From: an uncultured Collinsella sp.
Lineage (GTDB): Bacteria; Actinomycetota; Coriobacteriia; Coriobacteriales; Coriobacteriaceae
NCBI GenBank assembly: GCA_958445065.1
Contig: CAUCQW010000011.1
Location: 17,907 to 81,906, forward strand
Direction: 5' to 3'
DNA: 64,000 nucleotides
The notes under the pieces were generated by a model that was not told where the DNA came from, did not search any database, and was given only the letters and a program-made list of their open reading frames with translations. Made by a program: the position numbers and the translations under genes. Every line of letters starts with the position of its first letter. The stretch's first letter is position 1. Below are positions 42,470-50,046 of this stretch, one piece after another.

Positions 42470-42470
42470 G

Positions 42471-43688
42471 GTGCGCGTCCTCGTCACCGGCGCGAAGGGC
42501 TTCATCGGGAAGAACCTCTGCTGCGCGCTGGAGAACATAAGGGACGGCAAGGACCGCCGAGCCAAATATCAGTCCCTCCTTCCGCTCGAGGTCATGGAGT
42601 ACGACGTCGACTCGACGCCCGAGGAGCTGGACGGCTACTGCTCCCGCGCCGACTTCGTCTTCAACCTGGCCGGCGTCAACCGCCCCAAGGACCAGTCCGA
42701 GTTCATGGAGGGCAACTTCGGGTTCGCCTCCACGCTGCTGGAGACCCTGGAGCGCCACGGCAACACATGCCCCGTCATGCTCTCCAGCTCCGCGCAGGCG
42801 AGTCTGTCGGGCCGCTTCGAGGGCTCGGTCTACGGCGAGTCGAAGCTCGCGGGGGAGGGCTTGTTCCGCGAGTATTCCGAGAGCACCGGCGCACCGGTGC
42901 TCATCTACCGCTTCCCGAACCTCTACGGCAAGTGGTGCCGCCCGCGCTACAACTCCGCCGTGGCGACCTTCTGCGACGCCATCGCCAACGGCCGCCCCTA
43001 CACTGTCAACGACCCCTCTGTGGAGCTGGAGCTCCTCTACATCGACGACCTCGTTGGCGAGATGCTGGGCGCCCTGCTGGGGCGGGAGCACCGCTGCGGC
43101 TACGAGGGACTGGAGCGCGTCGACGGTGATGATTTCTGCTACGTCCCCGGGACCGACGTGAAGACCCTAGGCGAGATCATATACCTGCTGGGTCGCTTCC
43201 GCGACAGCCGCGAGACGCTGTCGGTGCCCGACCTGGCTGACGGCTCCTTCTCCAAGAAGCTGTGGAGCGCGTTCCTTTCCTACTACGAGCCGGGGCACTT
43301 CGCCTACGGCCTCAAGCCCAAAGTGGACGCGCGCGGTTCGTTCACCGAGTTCCTGCGCACGCCGGAGCGCGGCCAGGTCTCGATCAACGTGAGCAGGCCC
43401 GGCATCACCAAGGGCAACCACTGGCACATGAGCAAGTGGGAGCGGTTCCTGGTGGTCTCCGGCACCGCGTCCATCAAGCTGAGGAAGGTGGGGGAGGACG
43501 CCGAGGGCAGGCCGTACCCCGTCGACGAGTACGTCGTCTCCGGCTCGGACATGCGCGCCGTGGAGATGATCCCCGGCTACACGCACTCCATCACCAACCT
43601 GTCCGACACCGAGGACCTCGTGACGGTCATGTGGGCCAACGAGCCCTTCGACCCCGAGAACCCAGATACCTACTACGAGGAGGTCTAG
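42471..43688 (+). CDS. capF: CapF-like bifunctional epimerase/reductase (SDR plus cupin)
   Basis: 405 residues from a GTG one base past the capE stop. The N-terminal SDR domain has GAKGFIGKNL and YGESKLAGE (YxxxK). The C-terminal cupin has NHWHMSKWERFLVVSG with metal-binding His. In Staphylococcus, CapF epimerises C-3 through the cupin and reduces C-4 through the SDR, yielding UDP-N-acetyl-6-deoxy-L-talosamine. The same two-domain layout is seen here. It is the second enzyme of UDP-L-FucNAc synthesis. Confidence 0.92.
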   Translation: MRVLVTGAKGFIGKNLCCALENIRDGKDRRAKYQSLLPLEVMEYDVDSTPEELDGYCSRADFVFNLAGVNRPKDQSEFMEGNFGFASTLLETLERHGNTCPVMLSSSAQASLSGRFEGSVYGESKLAGEGLFREYSESTGAPVLIYRFPNLYGKWCRPRYNSAVATFCDAIANGRPYTVNDPSVELELLYIDDLVGEMLGALLGREHRCGYEGLERVDGDDFCYVPGTDVKTLGEIIYLLGRFRDSRETLSVPDLADGSFSKKLWSAFLSYYEPGHFAYGLKPKVDARGSFTEFLRTPERGQVSINVSRPGITKGNHWHMSKWERFLVVSGTASIKLRKVGEDAEGRPYPVDEYVVSGSDMRAVEMIPGYTHSITNLSDTEDLVTVMWANEPFDPENPDTYYEEV

Positions 43689-43692
43689 CCGC

Positions 43693-44874
43693 ATGCGCAA
43701 GGACTGTTCCGAAATTGCATTCAAGGACGACGGCCGCCTGAAGCTGCTGATCATCGTGGGCACCCGCCCCGAGGTCATCCGCCTGTCCGAGGTCATCAAG
43801 AAGTGCCGCCGCCACTTCGACTGCCTGCTGGCGCACACCGGCCAGAACTACGACTACACGCTCAACGGCATCTTCTTCCGCGACCTGTCGCTGGACGACC
43901 CCGACGTCTACCTGGACGCCGTGGGCACCGACCTGGGCGAGACCGTGGGCAACATCATCGCCGCGAGCTACAGGCTGATGGTCCAGGTCCAGCCCGACGC
44001 CCTTCTGATCCTGGGCGACACCAACAGCTGCCTGTCGGCCATCGCGGCCAAGCGCCTGCACATCCCCATCTTCCACATGGAGGCGGGCAACCGCTGCAAG
44101 GACGAGTGCCTGCCCGAGGAGACCAACCGACGCATCGTCGACGTGATCTCCGACGTCAACCTGGCCTACTCCGAGCACGCCCGCCGCTACCTCAAGGACA
44201 CCGGCTGCGCCCCGGAGCGCACCTACGTCACCGGCTCTCCCATGGCAGAGGTCCTGCGCGCCAACCTGGGCAAGATCGAGGCCTCGGACGTCCTCTCCGA
44301 GCTCGGCCTGGAGCCCAAGCGGTACATGCTGCTCTCCGCCCACCGCGAGGAGAACATCGACACCGAGGCGAACTTCACGAGCCTGTTCACCGCCATCAAC
44401 GCGCTCGCGGAGAAATACGACATGCCGATCCTGTACTCCTGCCACCCGCGCTCTCGCAAGCGCCTGGAGGCCACGGGCTTTAAGCTCGACCCGCGCGTGC
44501 GCATGCACGAGCCCATGGGCTTCCACGACTACAACTGCCTGCAGATGAACGCCTTCGCCGTGGTGTCCGACTCCGGCACACTGCCCGAGGAGTCGAGCTT
44601 CTTCGCCAGTATCGGCCGCCCGTTCCCGGCGGTGTGCATCCGTACCTCGACCGAGCGCCCCGAGGCGCTGGACAAGGCGTGCTTCACGCTTGCCGGCATC
44701 AGTGAGCGCGGCCTGCTCCAGGCGGTCCACACCGCCGTCGAGCTCGACGCCGAGGGGTCGCTCCCCGAGGCCCCCGTGCCCGACTACGCCGACGAGACCG
44801 TGTCCACCAAGGTCGTGAAAATCATCCAGAGCTACACAGGCGTCGTAGACAAGATGGTGTGGAGGAAATGCTAG
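43693..44874 (+). CDS. capG: Non-hydrolysing UDP-HexNAc 2-epimerase (CapG/FnlC-like)
   Basis: 393 residues. WecB-family blocks: VGTRPEVIRLSEV, ILGDTNSCLSAIAA, HMEAGNRCKDECLPEETNRR and SDSGTLPEES. As the third member after CapE and CapF it is expected to epimerise C-2 to give UDP-N-acetyl-L-fucosamine. AGGAGG lies 9 bases before the ATG, within the end of capF. The stop overlaps the next start (TAGTG). Confidence 0.92.
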   Translation: MRKDCSEIAFKDDGRLKLLIIVGTRPEVIRLSEVIKKCRRHFDCLLAHTGQNYDYTLNGIFFRDLSLDDPDVYLDAVGTDLGETVGNIIAASYRLMVQVQPDALLILGDTNSCLSAIAAKRLHIPIFHMEAGNRCKDECLPEETNRRIVDVISDVNLAYSEHARRYLKDTGCAPERTYVTGSPMAEVLRANLGKIEASDVLSELGLEPKRYMLLSAHREENIDTEANFTSLFTAINALAEKYDMPILYSCHPRSRKRLEATGFKLDPRVRMHEPMGFHDYNCLQMNAFAVVSDSGTLPEESSFFASIGRPFPAVCIRTSTERPEALDKACFTLAGISERGLLQAVHTAVELDAEGSLPEAPVPDYADETVSTKVVKIIQSYTGVVDKMVWRKC

Positions 44875-46055
44875 TGTCGCAGACCCAAGGGCTCACGACC
44901 GACGCGCTCGTCGACGAAGCACTCGCTCTGGGTGAATGTCTGGGACGCCCGCTGCGCTACGTCCAGCTCAACAGCTTTTACAACGGTTCCACCGGTACCA
45001 TAATGCGCAACCTTCACCATGAGCTGACTGAGCGCGGGGTTGACTCTTACATCTTCTGGGGCCGTCGCCACAACACGATAAGCGACCATGAGCAGTGCTG
45101 CGCTTCGAAGGCCGGCTACCTCTCCCACGGCGCCATGACACGTTTGCATGACCGCATGGGCTTCTACTCTAAGCGAGATACCGCAAAACTGCTCAAGCGC
45201 CTGGACGAGATCGATCCCGATGTGGTGCACCTGCATAACATACACGGCTATTACGTGAACATAGAGATGCTGTTCTCTTGGCTCGCCTCACATCGTTGCC
45301 AGGTTAAATGGACGTTGCACGATTGCTGGGCCTTTACGGGCCATTGTGCACACTTCACATATGTGAAGTGTGCACAATGGCAGTCTCATTGCGCGTACTC
45401 GAAATGCTGCCCGCAGCTGGACACCTATCCCATAACGATTTCAAAAACCAACTGCGCGAGAAACTATGAAGATAAGAAACGCATCTTCACGAGCGTACCG
45501 CCTGAGCGGATGACGCTAATAACACCTTCACAGTGGCTCGCGGATTTGGTCGGGGAGAGCTTTCTCAAAGATTATCCGGTGGAGGTCCGTCATAACGTCA
45601 TCGACACTGACGTTTTCAAGCCCACCCCAAGCGACTTCCGCGAGAGATACGGTATTGGCGACCGGTTTATGGTGCTAGGCGTTGCGAGCCCTTGGACCAA
45701 GCGCAAGGGACTTCCTGATTTCGTCCGCTTAGCCGAGGAACTTGACTCTGACAAGTTTGTCGTAGCGCTCGTCGGCCTTTCGGATCGGCAGCTAAAGGCG
45801 CTTCCCCGGGGCGTTGTTGGCCTCAAACGTACCAACTCTCCCCAGGAGCTCGCCGGCATCTATACAACGGCGGACGTCTATTTCAATCCTACCGTAGAGG
45901 ACAACTATCCGACGGTCAACCTTGAAGCCGAGGCCTGTGGCACTCCTGTTATAACTTACGACACAGGTGGGTGCAGGGAGACGCTTCATCGTGCTGATTC
46001 AAGTTTCGTTGCCGGCTTTGATCAAGCACTATCCATGATAGAGAAAGGCTTTTAA
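44874..46055 (+). CDS. GT4-type glycosyltransferase
   Basis: 393 residues. GT-B fold with the C-terminal nucleotide-sugar-binding block GIYTTADVYFNPTVEDNYPTVNLEAEACGTPVITYDTGG. The Cys-rich stretch around the TLHDCWAFTGHC motif is seen in WcaC-like capsule transferases. The GTG at 44874 overlaps the capG stop and has GGAGG 8 bases upstream; the ATG at 44868 is too near that site. GC drops sharply relative to capEFG. A 42-base perfect palindrome lies in the Cys-rich coding stretch (45340-45381). Confidence 0.85.
   Translation: MSQTQGLTTDALVDEALALGECLGRPLRYVQLNSFYNGSTGTIMRNLHHELTERGVDSYIFWGRRHNTISDHEQCCASKAGYLSHGAMTRLHDRMGFYSKRDTAKLLKRLDEIDPDVVHLHNIHGYYVNIEMLFSWLASHRCQVKWTLHDCWAFTGHCAHFTYVKCAQWQSHCAYSKCCPQLDTYPITISKTNCARNYEDKKRIFTSVPPERMTLITPSQWLADLVGESFLKDYPVEVRHNVIDTDVFKPTPSDFRERYGIGDRFMVLGVASPWTKRKGLPDFVRLAEELDSDKFVVALVGLSDRQLKALPRGVVGLKRTNSPQELAGIYTTADVYFNPTVEDNYPTVNLEAEACGTPVITYDTGGCRETLHRADSSFVAGFDQALSMIEKGF
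45340..45381. repeat. 42-base perfect palindrome inside a glycosyltransferase gene
   Basis: Two 21-base halves meet at 45360/45361 with no spacer; the left half starts GCCATTGTGCACACTTCACA. It encodes GHCAHFTYVKCAQW. Perfect palindromes of this length are not expected by chance in coding DNA. Confidence 0.9.
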
Positions 46056-46057
46056 TA

Positions 46058-46621
46058 ATGAGGGTCGACAAAGTCGTTCCTGCTGCTCAGGGATATAAAC
46101 GCGTAGCGAAAATACCTTTAAAGGGCGTTCTCCTTGCAATAAATAAGTTATCGAACAAAACTTATAAAAAGCTATACCCTCGCTACTTGGCGTGGCTAGG
46201 GGTCAACATCTCGGATAAGTTCTCCGAGTGCGGTGATCCTTGGATAAGCCCTGAATGCCGCTTCGATGCGGCGGGCTACAATCTCATCACTTTGGGCGAT
46301 GGAGTCACCATCAGCTATGGAACGTCCATCTTAGTCCACGACTACAGCATCGACAAGGCGTTGTATGCTCGCCGTGGGACGCATGGTAAGCTTCTCAAGT
46401 CTGTGACTATTGGCAGGAACTGTTTTATCGGCGCAAACACAATGATTCTGCCTGGCACTGTTATCGGTGATGACTGCATCATCGGGGGGGGGTCGGTTGT
46501 CAAAGGCCGCTTTCCGGTTGGATCGGTCGTATGCGGCAACCCGGCTCGCGTTGTTGGAACTGTAGATGAGTTCCTTGAAAAGCACGAGGCCAAAGAGGAT
46601 ATCGTTTATGGACTTTCCTAA
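46058..46621 (+). CDS. Left-handed beta-helix acyltransferase (capsule O-acetyltransferase-like)
   Basis: 187 residues with hexapeptide repeats: LGDGVTISYGTSILVHD, SVTIGRNCFIGANTMILPG, VIGDDCIIGGGSVVKG. This is the NodL/maltose-acetyltransferase type. It probably acetylates a sugar of the polysaccharide with acetyl-CoA. A run of nine G (46484-46492) encodes the GGG glycines and could slip. The end overlaps the next gene by 14 bases. Confidence 0.8.
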   Translation: MRVDKVVPAAQGYKRVAKIPLKGVLLAINKLSNKTYKKLYPRYLAWLGVNISDKFSECGDPWISPECRFDAAGYNLITLGDGVTISYGTSILVHDYSIDKALYARRGTHGKLLKSVTIGRNCFIGANTMILPGTVIGDDCIIGGGSVVKGRFPVGSVVCGNPARVVGTVDEFLEKHEAKEDIVYGLS

Positions 46622-47678
46622 TGAGAAGGTGCTGCTGATTTCACGTCTCGACGGAAACAGGGGGCCTTTGGGCGTAGCCGCGGCAGTCCACTCCCGTCTT
46701 GCCCAGAATCATGCTTGCAAGCTTGCTGAGGTTTATTCCTTTGCCGATGTGCTAAAGCTCATTGTGAAGATTCCATTTACTTACAAGGGTTACTCCATAT
46801 GCGTGCACCAAAATGGATTCAGAGTACCCATGGCGCTCTGCATGCTATCGAAGATTGATCACGGCAATAACTACTACCTCGTAGTTCATGGCATTGCAGC
46901 CGAAGAACGCAAATACCGGCCGGTGCTGTCTCGTGATCTTAAGCTCGAACCTAAGCTAATTAGAGAGTTCCCGAATCTCATCTGTGTTTCTAGGTTTGAG
47001 GCTGAAGTTCTTAAGAAGTTGTATGGCCGTAACGAAAACGTTACGGTGATCGGGAACGGTGTCGACCTCCCTGTAGGGGTTGAAGTCGACTCATTGTTGG
47101 CTGAGAAGCGCTCCTCGAATCCTCCCGTCGTGATAACGACGGGAGGATTCGAGGAACGCAAGGGCTGCGATCTCGCACTCCTTGCGCTGTCGAAGTATGC
47201 TGCCCTAACGGATGCCCAACCTAGGCTCATAGTATGCGGTCGGGATTCCCGGGCCGTCGGCTCCAATCGTGCCCTCTGCGAAAAGATGGCTAGGGAGGGT
47301 GGTGTTGAGCTTGATTACCGCGGAGAAATATCTGACAAGGAAGAGTTAATGAGGCTCTATCGTAAGGCTGACTTCTATGCCGGGCTCAGCAGGTTCGACA
47401 CCTTCAATGTATCCGTTTTGGAGGGCGCCGCATCTTGCTGCATACCTATTGTTTCCGAGAAGTGCGGCGCCTCTGCGCTCTTTGACGGATCCAACTCTAT
47501 TCGTTGCGATATCGACGAAGCGGATTGGGCAGATGAGGCTGCCACATCCCTTGTTCGCCTGTGTTCTGATAACGCCCTCTATCGCGAGGTGGCAAGTCGC
47601 TCTCACGCTGTTGCCACAGCGAATACTTGGGATGCCGTGGCGGAGCGCTATTGGGAGGTTCTTTCGAATGACGAATAG
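46608..47678 (+). CDS. GT4-like glycosyltransferase
   Basis: 356 residues. The C-terminal half has ITTGGFEERKGCDLALLAL, then YRKADFYAGLSRFDTFNVSVLEGAASCCIPIVSEKCG, matching the GT-B/GT4 donor-binding pattern. The start at 46608 follows AAAGAGG by 8 bases; an upstream in-frame start overlaps the acyltransferase and lacks one. A 24-base-arm hairpin (47108-47159) lies in the coding sequence. The acceptor and donor are unknown. Confidence 0.8.
   Translation: MDFPNEKVLLISRLDGNRGPLGVAAAVHSRLAQNHACKLAEVYSFADVLKLIVKIPFTYKGYSICVHQNGFRVPMALCMLSKIDHGNNYYLVVHGIAAEERKYRPVLSRDLKLEPKLIREFPNLICVSRFEAEVLKKLYGRNENVTVIGNGVDLPVGVEVDSLLAEKRSSNPPVVITTGGFEERKGCDLALLALSKYAALTDAQPRLIVCGRDSRAVGSNRALCEKMAREGGVELDYRGEISDKEELMRLYRKADFYAGLSRFDTFNVSVLEGAASCCIPIVSEKCGASALFDGSNSIRCDIDEADWADEAATSLVRLCSDNALYREVASRSHAVATANTWDAVAERYWEVLSNDE
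47108..47159. repeat. 24-base-arm hairpin inside a glycosyltransferase gene
   Basis: Arms 47108-47131 and 47136-47159 are inverse except at one position and surround GATA. The stretch encodes KRSSNPPVVITTGGFEERK, so the second arm carries a conserved transferase motif. Confidence 0.85.
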
Positions 47679-48858
47679 CGCTACCGCTGATCAGCCTGTA
47701 AACCTATCACTTTCGTCAAGGAGCTCGGTCTTCTTCTGGATGGGTTTTTGGGTCTTATTTGCCAAATTCTTTCTCCAAGCTACTGTTTTCGTTGCGGTAG
47801 AAGGTGCGTTTGCTAAGCTCTTATTGCTATTTGGATGCGCTTTTCTGGCGTTCAGGGTGGCTGTCCTTTTCCTGGAGGGCCACTCGAGCGGTTTGGGAAT
47901 TATAGGTATATGTCTCGGAACTGTGTCCTATGTTCTATCTGGCGAGTCTGTTTTGTTGACTACTTCGCTTCTTCTTACCGCCGCATATGAAATTGATCCG
48001 CAATCTATCCTTAAATGCTGGAGCCGCGCCGTAACGGCAATCATAGTCCTTATGATCTGGACCTATGTCATCGCTCGGCTGATGGGCGTGACGATTGGAT
48101 TGCAATGGTCCGATATCGGAGGCCTGTCTTCGAATCGTAGTGCGTTGTTTTTTATCCATCCGAATTACTGCGCAGCCGTATTCTTCGCTTGGGCTATGGC
48201 CATGTTCTGTCGAACGGATGTACACATTGCGCTGAGGGGAATCGTCGGCGCGATTTCTACGAGTGTGATTGTTGCTGTAGCGGGTTCGCGGACTTCGGCA
48301 GCATCTCTCCTTCTCTTCTATGCATTGGTGGTTGTACTAACGGCCTGGTCAAATCGTGCGGGCAGCGGCTTTGTAAAATGGGTGCCAAGGGTTATCGTTG
48401 CCGTTCCTTTGGTTCTCTTTCTTTTTACGTTGTGGATTTCCGCCATCTGGTTCATGGGACCCAACTTCAGCCAGGCTGCGAGTGATTTTCTTACTGGTAG
48501 GCCTGCTCTTTGGTGGGCACAATGGAATTATGCTGGTCTCACTGTTTTCGGACACCATGCCTTTGAAGGCGTTCTTCTCATCAGGGGATCATTTCACGAT
48601 ATCCACACTGTTGATGGGATGTACGCATCGTTTCTGTTCAATATGGGGGTCGCAGGTTTCGCCTGGCTTCTAGTGCTCGCATGGCGTGCTTTCAAATTGA
48701 AGGAAGGAATCGATCCCATCTTTGCAGCCGCTCTTATTGCCATTTTCATCTTTGCTTTCACCGAGTGGCATGCCGTAAATGCTGCTGTCTGCGCCCCTCT
48801 AATTCTCCTCTCTCGAGGAATGGTGCCTATCGAAAGGAGAGTACTCCGTGATTCCTGA
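47668..48858 (+). CDS. Polysaccharide polymerase/O-antigen ligase-like membrane protein (Wzy candidate)
   Basis: 396 residues, mostly hydrophobic with about ten predicted membrane helices. A larger extracytoplasmic loop near FMGPNFSQAASDFLTGRPALWWAQW and the segment FGHHAFEGVLLI resemble Wzy/WaaL proteins. Sequence conservation in this class is low, so topology, operon position and the presence of a flippase are the main support. GGGAGG lies 8 bases before the ATG. Overlaps both neighbours. Confidence 0.75.
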   Translation: MTNSATADQPVNLSLSSRSSVFFWMGFWVLFAKFFLQATVFVAVEGAFAKLLLLFGCAFLAFRVAVLFLEGHSSGLGIIGICLGTVSYVLSGESVLLTTSLLLTAAYEIDPQSILKCWSRAVTAIIVLMIWTYVIARLMGVTIGLQWSDIGGLSSNRSALFFIHPNYCAAVFFAWAMAMFCRTDVHIALRGIVGAISTSVIVAVAGSRTSAASLLLFYALVVVLTAWSNRAGSGFVKWVPRVIVAVPLVLFLFTLWISAIWFMGPNFSQAASDFLTGRPALWWAQWNYAGLTVFGHHAFEGVLLIRGSFHDIHTVDGMYASFLFNMGVAGFAWLLVLAWRAFKLKEGIDPIFAAALIAIFIFAFTEWHAVNAAVCAPLILLSRGMVPIERRVLRDS

Positions 48859-50002
48859 TATTCACAAACCTCTAATTTCTCAAATGACTTGGTACCAGTC
48901 TCAAAACTATGGGACGGTTCTTCAGGCATATGCCTTGCAAAGAACATTGAATGACATTGGGGCGGACGCTCGCCTCGTGAATTACGACCCCGCGCCTTGG
49001 CAGCAGCGAAATCAATCCGGGCTGCGTAAGAGTAAGCCCTTCAAGGCCGCTCGCATGTTCCAGCAGCGTGCAATGGGGGTTGCGCCGTTCACCTCAGCCG
49101 AGAAGAGTGCCGCGTTCAAGGGGTTTACTTCCACCTTCATTAAAGAAACCGAGCCGGTAGCTTCGCCAGATGATTTTGAAGCTCTGAATTCCTTTTTTGA
49201 TGCGTTTGTCTGTGGCAGCGATCAAGTGTGGTCCCCACGTTGCTTCGACCCTCGTTACTATCTCGATTTCGTCGCTGACGATAAACCCCGTATCGCCTAT
49301 GCTCCAAGCTTCGGTTGTGACTCGCTCCCGGATACCATTGCTGCGGCTATCGCCCCACTTGTCTCTGGCTTCAACGCTTTGAGCGCTCGTGAGACTGCGG
49401 GAGCGCGAATGGTGAGGGACCTTAGCGGCAGGGAGTGTAAGGTTGTCTGCGATCCAGTGGTACTGCTCGGTGCTGATGAGTGGCGTTCTATCAGTCGGCA
49501 TGACACTCCGCTAGTCTCCGAGCGCTACTGTCTCTGCTACTTCTTGGGTCGCTCCGAGGGGAACTGGAAGCTTGCCCGTTCCATTGCCAAGAAAAAGGGC
49601 CTCGAACTCGTTATCATCCCTGTGTTTAACGGAGATATTAAGCGTGGGGGTATGGTTCCTTCTGGCGTGGGGCCGCTAGAGTTCCTCTGGCTCATAGACA
49701 ATGCATCCCATGTGTGCACTGACTCGTTCCACGGTCTTGTCTTCTCGACCCTACTAGAACGAGACTTCTCTGTCTTTGAACGCTTTAAACCTGGCACCAC
49801 CGCCTCACAAAACGTAAGAATTGAAAGCTTTTTGAGCCTTACAGGCCTTGAGGATAGATTAATCCGATGGGATGCTAAGGACGCATCCTGCTCTGTCGCC
49901 CAAGTCAACTTTGCTCGTGCCGAAACCAGGATTTCCTCACTTCGCCAGAGTTCTCTGGAGTATCTGCGAGGGGCTCTCAAGCCGGTACTCTCTGAGCACT
50001 AA
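48848..50002 (+). CDS. Polysaccharide pyruvyl transferase family protein
   Basis: 384 residues from GTG with AAAGGAG upstream. Family blocks: MTWYQSQNYGTVLQAYALQRTL, FVCGSDQVWSP, RIAYAPSFG, CDPVVLL and TDSFHGLVFSTL. Members (CsaB/WcaK type) put a pyruvate ketal from phosphoenolpyruvate on a sugar, giving the polymer negative charge. The start overlaps the polymerase gene by 11 bases. Confidence 0.87.
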   Translation: MIPDIHKPLISQMTWYQSQNYGTVLQAYALQRTLNDIGADARLVNYDPAPWQQRNQSGLRKSKPFKAARMFQQRAMGVAPFTSAEKSAAFKGFTSTFIKETEPVASPDDFEALNSFFDAFVCGSDQVWSPRCFDPRYYLDFVADDKPRIAYAPSFGCDSLPDTIAAAIAPLVSGFNALSARETAGARMVRDLSGRECKVVCDPVVLLGADEWRSISRHDTPLVSERYCLCYFLGRSEGNWKLARSIAKKKGLELVIIPVFNGDIKRGGMVPSGVGPLEFLWLIDNASHVCTDSFHGLVFSTLLERDFSVFERFKPGTTASQNVRIESFLSLTGLEDRLIRWDAKDASCSVAQVNFARAETRISSLRQSSLEYLRGALKPVLSEH

Positions 50003-50046
50003 CGGTGCGCGTAATCGTGAACCATTAACAAAGAAAGGTAGCGTAG

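Noticed and set aside
45340..47159. Invertible-segment switch between the in-gene palindromes
   Set aside because: The two palindromes differ in sequence and no invertase gene is near, so site-specific inversion between them is not supported.
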